A stretch of 64,000 nt of DNA from Lelliottia sp. WAP21 (GCF_020532665.2 NZ_JAIWPG020000005.1:1-64000), one strand, 5' to 3'; shown: positions 45,901 to 54,461, numbered from the stretch's first letter. The notes: generated by a model not told the origin, from the letters alone. Numbers and translations are program-made.

Positions 45901-48900
45901 AGCGGCGAAATTAACGCCGGAAGCAATACGCTCAACACCGCCGGTACGTTGCTGAACACCGGCCTGATTGACGGAGTTCGCACCCGCATCAATGCCGGTA
46001 CGCTGACCAATATCGGCACCGGACGCATTTACGGCGACGCGGTGGGTATTAACGCGATAACGTTTAATAACCTGGAAGAAAACGGCACCGCCGCCACGGT
46101 CGCCGGGCGCGAAGGGGTAGACCTGGGCGTTCAGACGCTGAACAACGTCGGGCACGGGCTGATTTACAGCGCGGGCGATATGCTGATTGGCGGCGCGCTT
46201 GACGACAACGGCAGCGCCACCGGTCGCGCCGGGGCGATCAACAACCACAGTTCAACGATTGAATCGGCCGGCAACATGGCCATCAACGCCGCGCAAATCA
46301 ACAATATCAACGATCATTTCTCGACCGAAATTGTCACCGTTTCACAAGAGCCGTTAACCGAATACCAGCATTCCGGTTCGACCAATCGCTGGAAAGCGGG
46401 CGATGAAGGAGTCTGGGTTGACGGTAACTCCTCCGATGGCCTGCGTAACCTGAGTACCCCGGAACTGCCCGGCGGCGGGCATGATGATTTCAACCAGTAC
46501 AACTACACGCGCACGGTTGAAGAGACGCGCATCAAAGAGAGCGATCCGGCGAAGATCCTCGCCGGAGGTAACCTGAGCGTAACGGGCGATACGCTGTTCA
46601 ATGACAAGAGTCAGATCGTGGCGGGCGGCACGCTCTCCACAGAGACAATGGGTACGGTGCTGAATGAAGATGTGCCCGGCGAACGTCACACCACCGACGT
46701 GGGTACCGTGACGCATTACTATCGAATTCGCCATAAAGGGGATGATGAACAGGGACGGAAGACCACGGCCTATACGCCGCCTACCGCGATCCAGAGTATC
46801 GCCCTGAAGCCAGGCCAACTGGTGAGTAACAGCAGCGTGGAAGGCAGCAATCTGAGCATCAGTCCGCTAATATTGCAGGGAACGGACGTGACAATCGGCC
46901 AGTCAACGGGCGTAACCGCGCCCTGGCAACAAACCGTTGACCCCAACCAGCCGGTGACGCCGCCTGCGGGTCAACAGTTTGAAGTGACGCCAACGGACGG
47001 TGCGATTCGCATCATTGGCGCAAATACCACCCTGCCAGATAACAGCCTGTTTACGGTGAACCCGTCGGCGGACGTACCGTATCTGGTCGAAACCGATCCC
47101 CGCTTCACGAATGAACGACAGTGGCTTGGCAGTGACTACATGCAAAAAGCCTTCACTGACGATGGCGATAACACCCTCAAACGTCTGGGCGATGGCTATT
47201 ACGAACAACGTCTGGTGCGTGAGCAGGTGATCGGCATTACCGGTCAGCGTTATCTTGACGGCTACAGCAACGACGAAGATCAGTTTAAATCGCTGATGGA
47301 TAAGGGCATCACCTTCGGCAAGCAGTACAACCTGAAGCTTGGCGTGGCGCTCACACCAGAGCAGATGGCGCTGCTGACGGGCGATATCGTCTGGCTGGTC
47401 AATACGCCGGTGAGAATGCAGGACGGCTCAACGCAGACGGTGCTCGTCCCGCAGGTGTACGCCAAAGTGAAAGCAGGAGACATTGACGGTTCCGGCGCGC
47501 TGATTGCCGGCAATAACGTGTCGATGAAACTCAACGGCGATCTGTTTAACACGGGCACCATCGCCGGTCGCCGGGTATTGCAGCTTGATGCGAATAACAT
47601 TACTAACCAGACCGGCCTCATTCAGGGGGCTGATGTTCGTCTGAACGCGAAAAATGATATCAACAACATCGGGGGCGCCCTCGTCGGCAACGATAGCCTG
47701 CTGGCGAACGCCGGACGCGATATTAATGTCACCAGTACGGTCACCCACGCAGACAGCGTCAACGGGGAAAATAGCTTTAGCCGGACCACGATCGACAGCG
47801 TTTCGGGCATCTATGTCCAGGGCACCGATGGCAAGCTGGCGCTGCAGTCTGGTCGTGATATTACGCTGACCGGGGCGCAGGTGATTGCCAGCGGGGAAAA
47901 CGGTAAAGCGCAACTGGTCGCCGGACGGGATGTGAATCTCAACACCGTCACCACCGCGCAACGCGATAACCTGATCTGGGATGCGGACAACACGCTCAGA
48001 CAAAGCAGCCAGGATCAGATGGGCAGCACCGTCAGCGGGACGGGCAGCGTAACCTTAGCCGCAGGCCATGACATCCAGGCGCGCGGCGCGCAAATGAACT
48101 CCGACGGGGCGCTCACGCTGGGGGCCAATCATGACGTGAATATTGAAGGCGTCCTGAACGAAAGCCAGCTCGACGAACGTCATAAGGTGGTTGGCGGCAA
48201 CGGCTGGCTGTCGAAAACGACCCGCACCACGCGCGATACGGTCGACAGGCAAACCGTCCAGGGCAGTGAACTGAGTGCCGGTTCGGTGCGAATTGCCGCT
48301 GGCAATGACCTGACCGTGGCGGGCAGTAGCGTCGTGGGAACGGGCAGCGTGGCGCTGAAGGCAGGAAACGATCTGACACTGACCAGCATGGGTGGGCGCA
48401 ACGACGAATCACACCTCAGACAGGAGAAAAAGTCTGGTCTGCTCAGTTCCGGCGGCATTGGCTTTACCGTGGGGTCCCGGAACGAAACCACCGAGCGTGC
48501 CAGTCAGGCGCTCGCCGGACAAGGCGCCATGGTGGGCAGCCTTCAGGGTGATACGCTGCTGATGGCGGGTAATGATTACCGGCAAACGGGCAGCACCGTC
48601 TCCTCACCCAATGGCAACGTGGGGATTCAGGGCAAGAACGTCACGATTGACGCAGCGGAAAATACGTATGCCTCGCAGTACAAGCATACCGTCGAGCAAA
48701 AAGGTTTCACTCTGGCGGTGAACGTCCCGGTGGTGCAGGCTCTGCAAAGCGCCCTTAACGCCACGCAGAAGGTGGGCCAGAGTAACGACGATCGTATTAA
48801 CATGCTGGCCGCCGCAAACGCCGCATGGGACAGCGCACGTGCGGCGAGCGCCATGATGAATACGGCGCAAGGCATGATGGCGAATGGTGCGCAGGCGGTT

Positions 48901-50931
48901 GCCCAGAACGTCAGCGTCTCTCTGACCTATGGTCAAAGCAAACAAACCAACAGCGAAACCACCGAGAGTACCAGCGCGCTCGCCAGCAAAGTTAACGCCG
49001 GTAAGCAGGCGGTGGTGGTCGCAACGGGCGGCGAACGGTCAGACATCAATATCATCGGCTCTGACGTCAGCGGTAAGCAAGGCACCACGCTGTTTGCAGA
49101 CAACGACGTCAATATCGTTGCCGCCGAGCAGCAGCGTCACGAACGCAGCGATAACCAGTCCAGCGGCTGGAACGCGGGTGTGGCGGTGAGCTACGGTCAG
49201 GGCGGTGCTTCCTTTGGCGTGACCGCCGGCGCGAATACAGGCAAAGGGTATGGCAACGGCGATGAGGTCTCCTGGCGCAACAGCCATGTTGGCGACATGG
49301 CCAGCCAGACCAGCATTACCAGCGGCGGGACCACTACGCTCCGTGGCGGTCAGCTATTGGGCCAGGGAGTCGATATCACCGCCGACAACCTGAACATCGA
49401 AAGCCTGCAGGACACCATGAAGTATGAAGGCAAGCAGATGAATATGGGTGGGCAGGTCACCGTAGGCTTTGGCTTTGCCGCGTCGGGCAATTACGGCCAG
49501 TCGAAGGTGGATGCGGACTACGCTTCCGTACAGGAGCAGTCCGGCGTGTTTGCCGGTGCTGATGGCTACCAGATCAACGTGAAAGACCATACCGATTTGA
49601 CGGGCGGGCTTATTACCTCCAGCGAAAGCGCGGAACAGGCGGGCAACAACCGCTTTAGCACCGGCACGCTAAGCTGGCGCGATGTGAATAACCATTCTGA
49701 TTACGAAGGCAGCGGGTTTGGTCTTGGCGGCTCCATGAGCATGAACACCGACATGGGACTGGGGGACAACGCCACGCCGCAGAGCAGTAAAACCGTTACC
49801 GATAAGGATGGAAACACTCATCTGGCGACGGGCTACGCCTCGCTGGATAAAAACGTGACCTTCGGTCTGGGCCATGACAGCGGCAGCGATAGCTCAACCA
49901 CGCGCAGCGGAATCAACACCGGTAACATCACCCTCACCAACCCTGACGCGCAACATCAGGCGATCGAGGGGGTGAAGACGGATATCACCACCGAAACCGC
50001 GGCCGCGCATTCAGGCCGACTGGACAACAACTTCGATAAGGACGATGTGTTCAAAGAGCTGAATCTCCAGGTGCAGGTAACGCGCGATTTCAAAGAGAAT
50101 GCCAACCGTCAGATTGACACCCTGCTGGATGACAAACAGGCGAAAGCGCGGGCGGCACTGAAGCAAGCGATCGATTCCGGGGATAAAGCCAAACGTGAAG
50201 AGGCGCTGGCGGAAGTCTATAAGCTGCAATATCAGCGCCGCTTCCTGCAAACGCTGGTGGGCGTCGTCGCCGGATCGCCGGATGCCGCCGTCACCCAGGG
50301 AACCCTGGCGCTGGCTGCCACGAAACTGCGTGAAGAGACCATTAAAAACTCACTCATCTTCGAAGGCATAAAAGATACCAACAGCGCTTACAGCAACGTG
50401 TCCGGCGAGAGCAACGGGTTGTATGACGGTGTTAAAGCAGGCGGGGTCAGGGTCGGGCTGGATGTTATTTGCGGTGAGAGTAATGAGCGTTGCTACACCG
50501 TAGATAACGCCAGGAAAGTGCTTGAACGTGACGAAAAAGGTAGGGTTATCTATAAAGGAACCGACAATTATCCCACCCTCGATGATTTCCTGACAAAAAG
50601 CCCGGATGCTGCCGGCCTGTATGGACCTACCGGCGGTTTCCAGGGGACCGGTGGATTGCTGGTGCCGTTCGGAGAGTATAAACCGGGTTCATTCTGGGGC
50701 GATATTGGCGACACCATTGTAGAATCCTACGCGGGAACCCACGATTATATCGGCGGGCAGTTGCCGGGATTCTATGACAGTGAAGGGAATACCTCCCGCA
50801 ATCGCAATCCTTTCACCGAAGTCGCCGCCAATACCTGGACCGTCGTCGCCATTCCGCTGGCCACACCGTTTGCGATGAGCGAAATGGTGTCGCCTGAATT
50901 ACTCGACTTTATCTTTACTACGTCCAAATAA
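42907..50931 (+). CDS. two-partner secretion exoprotein TpsA (filamentous haemagglutinin/ShlA-HecA family)
   Basis: This 2674-aa secreted protein has an extended signal peptide (MNKNLYRIVFNKARG ... FSLWLATGAIQTVQA) and a TPS domain whose NPAGITCSGCGFINANRATL motif is near residue 178. Hundreds of residues of haemagglutinin-type beta-helix repeats follow (NNTQGQ, LSLDNQNGSLLANGALTL), then Hemagglutinin repeat-2 type blocks near 1600-2200. The C-terminal 300 residues are not repetitive and end in a hydrophobic stretch (TWTVVAIPLATPFAMSEM). I see no VENN motif, so a CdiA-type toxin tip is not supported. The gene starts inside the acyltransferase gene. Confidence 0.93.
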   Translation: MNKNLYRIVFNKARGMLMVVADIARSGRAGSSRSSGIGHTHSRLIGKISALSFSLWLATGAIQTVQANIVANTGAPKNQQPTVIKSANGTPQVNIQTPSRAGVSRNNYTQFDVDKKGVILNNSAKNVQTHLGGMVAGNPWLARGEAKVILNEVSSRDPSKLNGMIEVGGKKAQVVIANPAGITCSGCGFINANRATLTTGQAQMKDGQLTGYKVDRGEVVVDGAGMDSTGADYTDIIARSVKVNAGLWAKDLKVTTGRNTVDAAHEHTAKESDDPATRPQLSVDVSSLGGMYAGKIRMVGTEQGVGVRNAGVIGAQAGNVTISADGRIESSGTVRASENVHLQTAGTMTHSGVITAGKNVQVSAGTLTSDKNSVLAAGVKNDGKFADAGDLQLTSRGQLNAHGQTLAAGNLDINGQGVDLSDSQTQGQKVTLEAGAGSLSTANARVSATHLSARTTQQLNNNGGALNADTLSLHANALSNQKGSIIQTGDTALTIDLPGAVDNQQGQIAATHGVQLKADSLNNTQGQVLALKGSNRLQANTITNTEGLISAASGDGEIQSAQAINNAKGRIEAAKTQRITAGGIDNQQGVILADGATLALKDGALNNQSGSVLSHSTLNLDSASLNNQNGFLASTGALTLTSGDVDNRSGQLGSEGALNASVDSLLNQGGALKSAGPMALNVGLLDNTDGVTFSGKSLRVLGDTLNNTRGQLVAADSLALSPMNQVNNQAGLIQGDGIAVTTTQLINTSGTLNSLGALRLSADTVDNQAGTLAATAEADLAAREMDNRQGGRIIGASTTALHTDSLQNSGGQIQSVGDLLLDSAQGIVNNVSGLIRSGQSVTLNAVAFVNQNTLGENQGLEGQRVAMTTLSLDNQNGSLLANGALTLNNSGTLNNSGGALASSGLLEIDGAGLNIINQNGTLKAGEKLHINADALDGSGQILSLGDMDLHSAQSLTNSGAMIANGNFTLSTSGDMTNSGKLLAGSALNVQSANLTNVASGEINAGSNTLNTAGTLLNTGLIDGVRTRINAGTLTNIGTGRIYGDAVGINAITFNNLEENGTAATVAGREGVDLGVQTLNNVGHGLIYSAGDMLIGGALDDNGSATGRAGAINNHSSTIESAGNMAINAAQINNINDHFSTEIVTVSQEPLTEYQHSGSTNRWKAGDEGVWVDGNSSDGLRNLSTPELPGGGHDDFNQYNYTRTVEETRIKESDPAKILAGGNLSVTGDTLFNDKSQIVAGGTLSTETMGTVLNEDVPGERHTTDVGTVTHYYRIRHKGDDEQGRKTTAYTPPTAIQSIALKPGQLVSNSSVEGSNLSISPLILQGTDVTIGQSTGVTAPWQQTVDPNQPVTPPAGQQFEVTPTDGAIRIIGANTTLPDNSLFTVNPSADVPYLVETDPRFTNERQWLGSDYMQKAFTDDGDNTLKRLGDGYYEQRLVREQVIGITGQRYLDGYSNDEDQFKSLMDKGITFGKQYNLKLGVALTPEQMALLTGDIVWLVNTPVRMQDGSTQTVLVPQVYAKVKAGDIDGSGALIAGNNVSMKLNGDLFNTGTIAGRRVLQLDANNITNQTGLIQGADVRLNAKNDINNIGGALVGNDSLLANAGRDINVTSTVTHADSVNGENSFSRTTIDSVSGIYVQGTDGKLALQSGRDITLTGAQVIASGENGKAQLVAGRDVNLNTVTTAQRDNLIWDADNTLRQSSQDQMGSTVSGTGSVTLAAGHDIQARGAQMNSDGALTLGANHDVNIEGVLNESQLDERHKVVGGNGWLSKTTRTTRDTVDRQTVQGSELSAGSVRIAAGNDLTVAGSSVVGTGSVALKAGNDLTLTSMGGRNDESHLRQEKKSGLLSSGGIGFTVGSRNETTERASQALAGQGAMVGSLQGDTLLMAGNDYRQTGSTVSSPNGNVGIQGKNVTIDAAENTYASQYKHTVEQKGFTLAVNVPVVQALQSALNATQKVGQSNDDRINMLAAANAAWDSARAASAMMNTAQGMMANGAQAVAQNVSVSLTYGQSKQTNSETTESTSALASKVNAGKQAVVVATGGERSDINIIGSDVSGKQGTTLFADNDVNIVAAEQQRHERSDNQSSGWNAGVAVSYGQGGASFGVTAGANTGKGYGNGDEVSWRNSHVGDMASQTSITSGGTTTLRGGQLLGQGVDITADNLNIESLQDTMKYEGKQMNMGGQVTVGFGFAASGNYGQSKVDADYASVQEQSGVFAGADGYQINVKDHTDLTGGLITSSESAEQAGNNRFSTGTLSWRDVNNHSDYEGSGFGLGGSMSMNTDMGLGDNATPQSSKTVTDKDGNTHLATGYASLDKNVTFGLGHDSGSDSSTTRSGINTGNITLTNPDAQHQAIEGVKTDITTETAAAHSGRLDNNFDKDDVFKELNLQVQVTRDFKENANRQIDTLLDDKQAKARAALKQAIDSGDKAKREEALAEVYKLQYQRRFLQTLVGVVAGSPDAAVTQGTLALAATKLREETIKNSLIFEGIKDTNSAYSNVSGESNGLYDGVKAGGVRVGLDVICGESNERCYTVDNARKVLERDEKGRVIYKGTDNYPTLDDFLTKSPDAAGLYGPTGGFQGTGGLLVPFGEYKPGSFWGDIGDTIVESYAGTHDYIGGQLPGFYDSEGNTSRNRNPFTEVAANTWTVVAIPLATPFAMSEMVSPELLDFIFTTSK

Positions 50932-50940
50932 GGCGAAAAT

Positions 50941-51303
50941 ATGACGTTACGAAAAAGCATGGTTCTTCTTTGTGCACTGAATTTAACGGGCTGTGTGGTG
51001 GCGGATATGGATTCGACAAACTACGAATTCGTCCCTTATGTCCAGACGATTCAAAAAAAGGGACAGTTTGGGCATACCGATACGGCGCAGCGTAAACAGG
51101 ATCTTTATCAGTGCGGCCTGGATAAAAATATCGATCCAGACCATCAGCCCTTTAATCGTAACCAGAGGGTGGGCGGCGAAAGTATGGCGCAACACGACAA
51201 ACGGATCGCCCATCTTGAAAGTTGCATGAAAAGTAAGGGCTACGTGCTGCTGGATTTCAGCCAGTGCGGTCCGCTAAAAGCGCCCACGGGTATGTGTAAC
51301 TGA
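50941..51303 (+). CDS. small lipoprotein downstream of tpsA
   Basis: I do not recognise this 120-aa family. A lipoprotein signal ends in lipobox LNLTGC (Cys18), followed by V-V-A-D. Position +2 is Val, so the outer membrane is likely. Four further cysteines (CGLD, ESCMK, QCGPL, GMCN) suggest two disulphides. It begins 9 bases after the tpsA stop, so it belongs to the operon. It could be an accessory or immunity-like factor for TpsA; there is no direct evidence. Confidence 0.75.
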   Translation: MTLRKSMVLLCALNLTGCVVADMDSTNYEFVPYVQTIQKKGQFGHTDTAQRKQDLYQCGLDKNIDPDHQPFNRNQRVGGESMAQHDKRIAHLESCMKSKGYVLLDFSQCGPLKAPTGMCN

Positions 51304-51334
51304 CGCTAACCCCCCGTCTTAAATTAAATCTGGC

Positions 51335-51358
51335 CCTCCCCTACCAATATAGGGGAGG
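51335..51358 (+). terminator. hairpin after the two-partner operon
   Basis: CCTCCCCTA / TAGGGGAGG, 9-bp perfect stem with a 6-base loop, 31 bases after the lipoprotein stop. No T tract follows; it may be Rho-assisted. Confidence 0.5.
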
Positions 51359-51366
51359 CATTCACC

Positions 51367-51414
51367 AGGACTATTCCGACCTTTAGGACTATTCCCCATT
51401 TTTTCCTCTGTTAA
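51367..51414 (+). promoter_or_regulatory. two AGGACTATTCC direct repeats before the OmpX-like gene
   Basis: AGGACTATTCC stands at 51367-51377 and again at 51385-51395, 18 bases apart, so on nearly the same helix face. The second copy with its flank (CTTTAGGACTATTCCCC, TTTTTTCC, TCTGTTA) matches the element before tpsB. It is a candidate binding site of a response regulator such as RcsB. Confidence 0.5.
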
Positions 51415-51484
51415 AAAAACCAACAATTTCATCCGATTATTCGCAGTGACTTTTTACGCATAAATAAAATAAAGGATGACGGAC

Positions 51485-52045
51485 ATGAAAAAAATCTCTC
51501 TGGCGGTATTCGTGGCGGCAAGCCTCGCAAGCGGCGCGGCTCTGGCAGATAATCAGACAGTTTCTGTAGGTTATGCGCAGAGCAAGGTGGAGAACTTTAA
51601 AAATATTCGCGGCGTGAACGTGCAATATCGCTATGAGTGGGATGAGCCGCTCAGCGTCATCGGTTCTTTCACCTATATGAGCGGCGATGAAGACCAGCAT
51701 TATTATGTTGATTCTGATTCGGTAAAAAACAGCATCGATGTGAAATATTATTCCCTCATGGCCGGTCCGGCTTACCGTATTAATGAGTATGTTTCCCTTT
51801 ATGCTTTAGGCGGCGTGGCCCACACCAAGGCCGATGTGGATACCAAATGGGTGAACGCGGGTGATAACTATACTCAGAAAGACAGCCTCTCTGAGAAGTC
51901 GACCTCTTTTGCCTACGGTGCCGGTGTGCAGTTTAATCCAACTGCCGATCTGGCGTTCAACGTCGGGTACGAAGGCACCAATGCCGACCTGGATGGCAAC
52001 CACTCCATCAACGGCTGGAACGTGAGCGTCGGTTACCGCTTCTGA
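51485..52045 (+). CDS. Ail/Lom/OmpX-type outer-membrane beta-barrel protein
   Basis: This 186-aa precursor has a signal peptide (KKISLAVFVAASLASGAALA) and an eight-strand barrel of the Ail/Lom/OmpX family (TVSVGYAQSKVENFKNIRGV; YSLMAGPAYRINEYVSLYALGG; FNPTADLAFNVGYEG). It ends in GWNVSVGYRF with the C-terminal Phe needed for BAM-dependent insertion. Such proteins act in adhesion, serum resistance or envelope stress. The start at 51485 is chosen over 51476 because of the signal peptide. It is a single gene, and its promoter shares an element with tpsB. Confidence 0.9.
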   Translation: MKKISLAVFVAASLASGAALADNQTVSVGYAQSKVENFKNIRGVNVQYRYEWDEPLSVIGSFTYMSGDEDQHYYVDSDSVKNSIDVKYYSLMAGPAYRINEYVSLYALGGVAHTKADVDTKWVNAGDNYTQKDSLSEKSTSFAYGAGVQFNPTADLAFNVGYEGTNADLDGNHSINGWNVSVGYRF

Positions 52046-52052
52046 CAGCGCG

Positions 52053-52085
52053 CCCCTCTCTGGTTAACGGAGAGGGGATCTTCTT
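52053..52085 (+). terminator. terminator of the OmpX-like gene
   Basis: CCCCTCTC / GAGAGGGG stem with a 9-base loop, then ATCTTCTTTC. It ends the plus-strand gene just before the convergent LysR gene. Confidence 0.65.
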
Positions 52086-52094
52086 TCGGACCGC

Positions 52095-52976
52095 TTAACG
52101 CTGGCTCGCAACGAGATGCGCAATAAACTGCGTGAGTTTGGGTAACGGGCGTAAATCCTGTCGCCACAGAAGGTGTACCGGCCGTGGTTGGGGCGTATGC
52201 TGCTCCAGGACCCGAATTAACCTGCCGTTCGCCAGCTCCTCCGCGACCAGTACTTCAGGCTGTAACAGTAATCCCGCCCCGGCGATGGCCGCCATTCGTA
52301 ATCCATACCCATCGTTACAGCGCAGGATTGCATCACGTTTCCAGCGCACCTCCCCTTCCATTCCCGGGAGTCGCCACTCGTTGCGCGCGGTCCAGACCGT
52401 GTGGGATAAACACAAATGTTCGCTCAAATCGGCAGGTGTTTGCGGCGTCCCATGGCGCGCCAGATAATCCGGCGAGGCGCAGATGACCATCCGGTAAGGG
52501 CAGAGATACTTCGCCACCAGATCGTCCTGATGAATATCACCGATCCGAATCGCCAGATCGACGCCTTCGTCCACCAGATCGACGCGTCGGTTTGTCAGAT
52601 CCAGCTCCACGCGCACGTCCGGAAAGCGCTGTAAAAATGTGGCGGTCAGCGGGGCAATCACGCAACCCCCAAAGGAGGTGGGCGCGCTGACACGCAAGGT
52701 GCCTGCGGGCGTTGCACGCAATCGCTCGACCGCACTTTCTGCAATGGCGACCTGCTCCAGTACGCGCTTTGCCTCTTCATAATAGACGCGGCCCGCGTCG
52801 GTCAGACTTTGTCGCCGCGTGTTTCGCTCCAGTAACCGCGTGCCCAGCTGCGCTTCCAGTTGAGCAATGTATTTACCCACCATCACCGCTGACATCTCCA
52901 GCCGCGAGGCTGCGACGGTAAAACTGCCGCCTTCCACAACGGCCATAAAGGTTTCCATGCCGCGAAGCTTATCCAT
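52095..52976 (-). CDS. LysR-family transcriptional regulator
   Basis: This 293-aa regulator has an N-terminal winged helix (METFMAVVEGGSFTVAASRL; LGTRLLERNTRRQSLTDAG) and the LysR effector-binding domain (VSAPTSFGGCVIAPL; LAIRIGDIHQDDLVAKYL). It belongs to the large DhcR/CrgA-like group that often controls a divergent oxidoreductase gene. Here an SDR gene starts 97 bases away on the other strand with an inverted repeat between them, so that SDR gene is the likely target. Confidence 0.9.
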   Translation of the reverse strand: MDKLRGMETFMAVVEGGSFTVAASRLEMSAVMVGKYIAQLEAQLGTRLLERNTRRQSLTDAGRVYYEEAKRVLEQVAIAESAVERLRATPAGTLRVSAPTSFGGCVIAPLTATFLQRFPDVRVELDLTNRRVDLVDEGVDLAIRIGDIHQDDLVAKYLCPYRMVICASPDYLARHGTPQTPADLSEHLCLSHTVWTARNEWRLPGMEGEVRWKRDAILRCNDGYGLRMAAIAGAGLLLQPEVLVAEELANGRLIRVLEQHTPQPRPVHLLWRQDLRPLPKLTQFIAHLVASQR

Positions 52977-52990
52977 ATTGCAAACCTCTG

Positions 52991-53007
52991 GTTAGTAATC
53001 TTCTAAC
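52991..53007. promoter_or_regulatory. LysR-type operator between lysR and the SDR gene
   Basis: GTTAG-N7-CTAAC contains the T-N11-A type core of LysR operators and stands centrally in the divergent promoter region. Confidence 0.55.
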
Positions 53008-53073
53008 TTTAGCCCAGTTTATCTTACTTTCACTTCGATAAAGAATGGAGGCTCACAACCTAAGGAGTCGACT

Positions 53074-53676
53074 ATGAAAATCGTTATTATTGGTGCCAGC
53101 GGTACGGTGGGTCAGGCAGTCACGGCTGAACTGAGTCGTCGTCATGAGGTGATTCGCGTGGGACGCACGCGCGGGGATGAGCACGTCGATATCACGTCGC
53201 AGGCCAGCGTTCAGGCGCTGTTTGAAAAAATTGGCCCTGTTGATGCCATCGTATCTGCCAGCGGCGGCCTGCATTTCGGCCCGCTGGCGACCATGAAAGA
53301 CAGCGATTTTAACCAGGGCCTGCAGGATAAATTGCTGGGTCAGGTGCGTCTGGCACTGACCGGACAGCACTACCTGAATGAGGGGGGATCGATAACCTTA
53401 ATCAGCGGCATTGTGGCCAATGAACCTATTGCGCAGGGGGTGAATGCCACCACGGTGAACCTTGCCCTGGAAGGATTCGTTCGCGCAGCCGCCTGCGAAC
53501 TGCCGCGTGGTATCCGCATTAACCTGATTAGCCCCACGGTGCTAACGGAATCCGCTGAAGCCTATGACGGTTTCTTCCCGGGCTTTATCAGCGTGCCCGC
53601 CGCGACGGTGGCGCAAGCCTATCGCCGCAGCGTGGAAGGCGTACAGAGTGGACGCGTGTATAAAGTGGGTTACTAA
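53074..53676 (+). CDS. short-chain dehydrogenase/reductase-like protein
   Basis: This 200-aa Rossmann protein has the NAD(P) motif GASGTVGQ (residues 7-14). Past LISGIVANEP the expected YxxxK catalytic pair is missing: the segment reads NATTVNLALEGFVRAAACEL. A sub-family of short SDR-like proteins shares this loss. It may be an atypical reductase or an NADP sensor. It is divergent from the LysR gene, and its stop codon overlaps that of the convergent methyltransferase gene by 3 bases. Confidence 0.85.
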   Translation: MKIVIIGASGTVGQAVTAELSRRHEVIRVGRTRGDEHVDITSQASVQALFEKIGPVDAIVSASGGLHFGPLATMKDSDFNQGLQDKLLGQVRLALTGQHYLNEGGSITLISGIVANEPIAQGVNATTVNLALEGFVRAAACELPRGIRINLISPTVLTESAEAYDGFFPGFISVPAATVAQAYRRSVEGVQSGRVYKVGY

Positions 53677-54404
53677 GCCTTACGGGCCGAGATCAGCACC
53701 AGCATCGGGCGCTCGGCCTCTTCCGCCAGCGCGGGCCAGGCAGCGATTTTCGCCCGCGTAGGTCCCCACTCGTTAACCTCGCCTACCGTCAGCCCGGCGT
53801 TAATAATGGCGTTAATAGTCGTGCCCAGGGTGCGGTGATATTTTATGACGCCGTCCGCCAGCCAGCTGCTGACGCGCTTGCCTTCATCCTGATAATGATT
53901 GACGCCCCAGAACCGCTCGCCGTTGTCATCGGTGAGCCAGCCCTGGCGCGTGGCGCAGGTGTAAATCGGGTGTTCCATTGAAAACACCAGACTGCCGCCG
54001 GGCTTCAGCGCCTTTTGCACCTTGCCGAAGAGCGTGTTTAGCTCCGGCAGATAGTGCAGTGCCAGCGAACTGTAGACCAGATCGAGGCTATTTTCTTCAA
54101 GCGCAATGGACTCCAGATCGCTGCGCTGATAGTGAATATGCGCGTCGTTCGTCAGCTCCGCCGCCCGGGCGAGCATCTTCTCAGAGATATCAATGCCGAT
54201 AACCTCTAAAGCCCCCAGCTCGCGCGCCGCGCGGCAGAACCAGCCGTAGCCACACCCGAGATCGATAACCGATTTGCCGGATAAATCCGGCAGCATGTCT
54301 TTCAGCGCGGGCCACTCCGGCGCACCGTCCAGCCCCTGCACCGAGCGCGGAAGCTGGGCGTAGCCTTCAAAAAACGCCGGGTTGTCGTAGATATTTTGCG
54401 CCAT
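53673..54404 (-). CDS. class I SAM-dependent methyltransferase
   Basis: This 243-aa methyltransferase has motif I VIDLGCGYGWFCRAA (about 48-62), acidic motif II IGIDIS and LVYSSLALHYLPEL followed by LKPGGSLVFSMEHP. It resembles the UbiE/Coq5-like methyltransferase-11 group. The start at 54404 (MAQNIYDNPAFFEGYAQLP) follows AGAGGGAT; the frame runs further upstream into a REP element. The substrate is unknown. It converges on the SDR gene with overlapping stops. Confidence 0.87.
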   Translation of the reverse strand: MAQNIYDNPAFFEGYAQLPRSVQGLDGAPEWPALKDMLPDLSGKSVIDLGCGYGWFCRAARELGALEVIGIDISEKMLARAAELTNDAHIHYQRSDLESIALEENSLDLVYSSLALHYLPELNTLFGKVQKALKPGGSLVFSMEHPIYTCATRQGWLTDDNGERFWGVNHYQDEGKRVSSWLADGVIKYHRTLGTTINAIINAGLTVGEVNEWGPTRAKIAAWPALAEEAERPMLVLISARKA

Positions 54405-54461
54405 GGCAGATCCCTCTTTGAGAATGAGGCGACCAGTATAAAGCATTCTCTGCGGCCTGAT

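Noticed and set aside
44000..46000. Long minus-strand frames within tpsA
   Set aside because: They result from regular codon usage in the haemagglutinin repeats; no ribosome-binding sites or family resemblance.
42907..50931. TpsA as a CdiA contact-dependent toxin
   Set aside because: No VENN motif or pretoxin region is visible, and the following gene encodes a lipoprotein rather than a small cytosolic immunity protein. The acyltransferase also points elsewhere.
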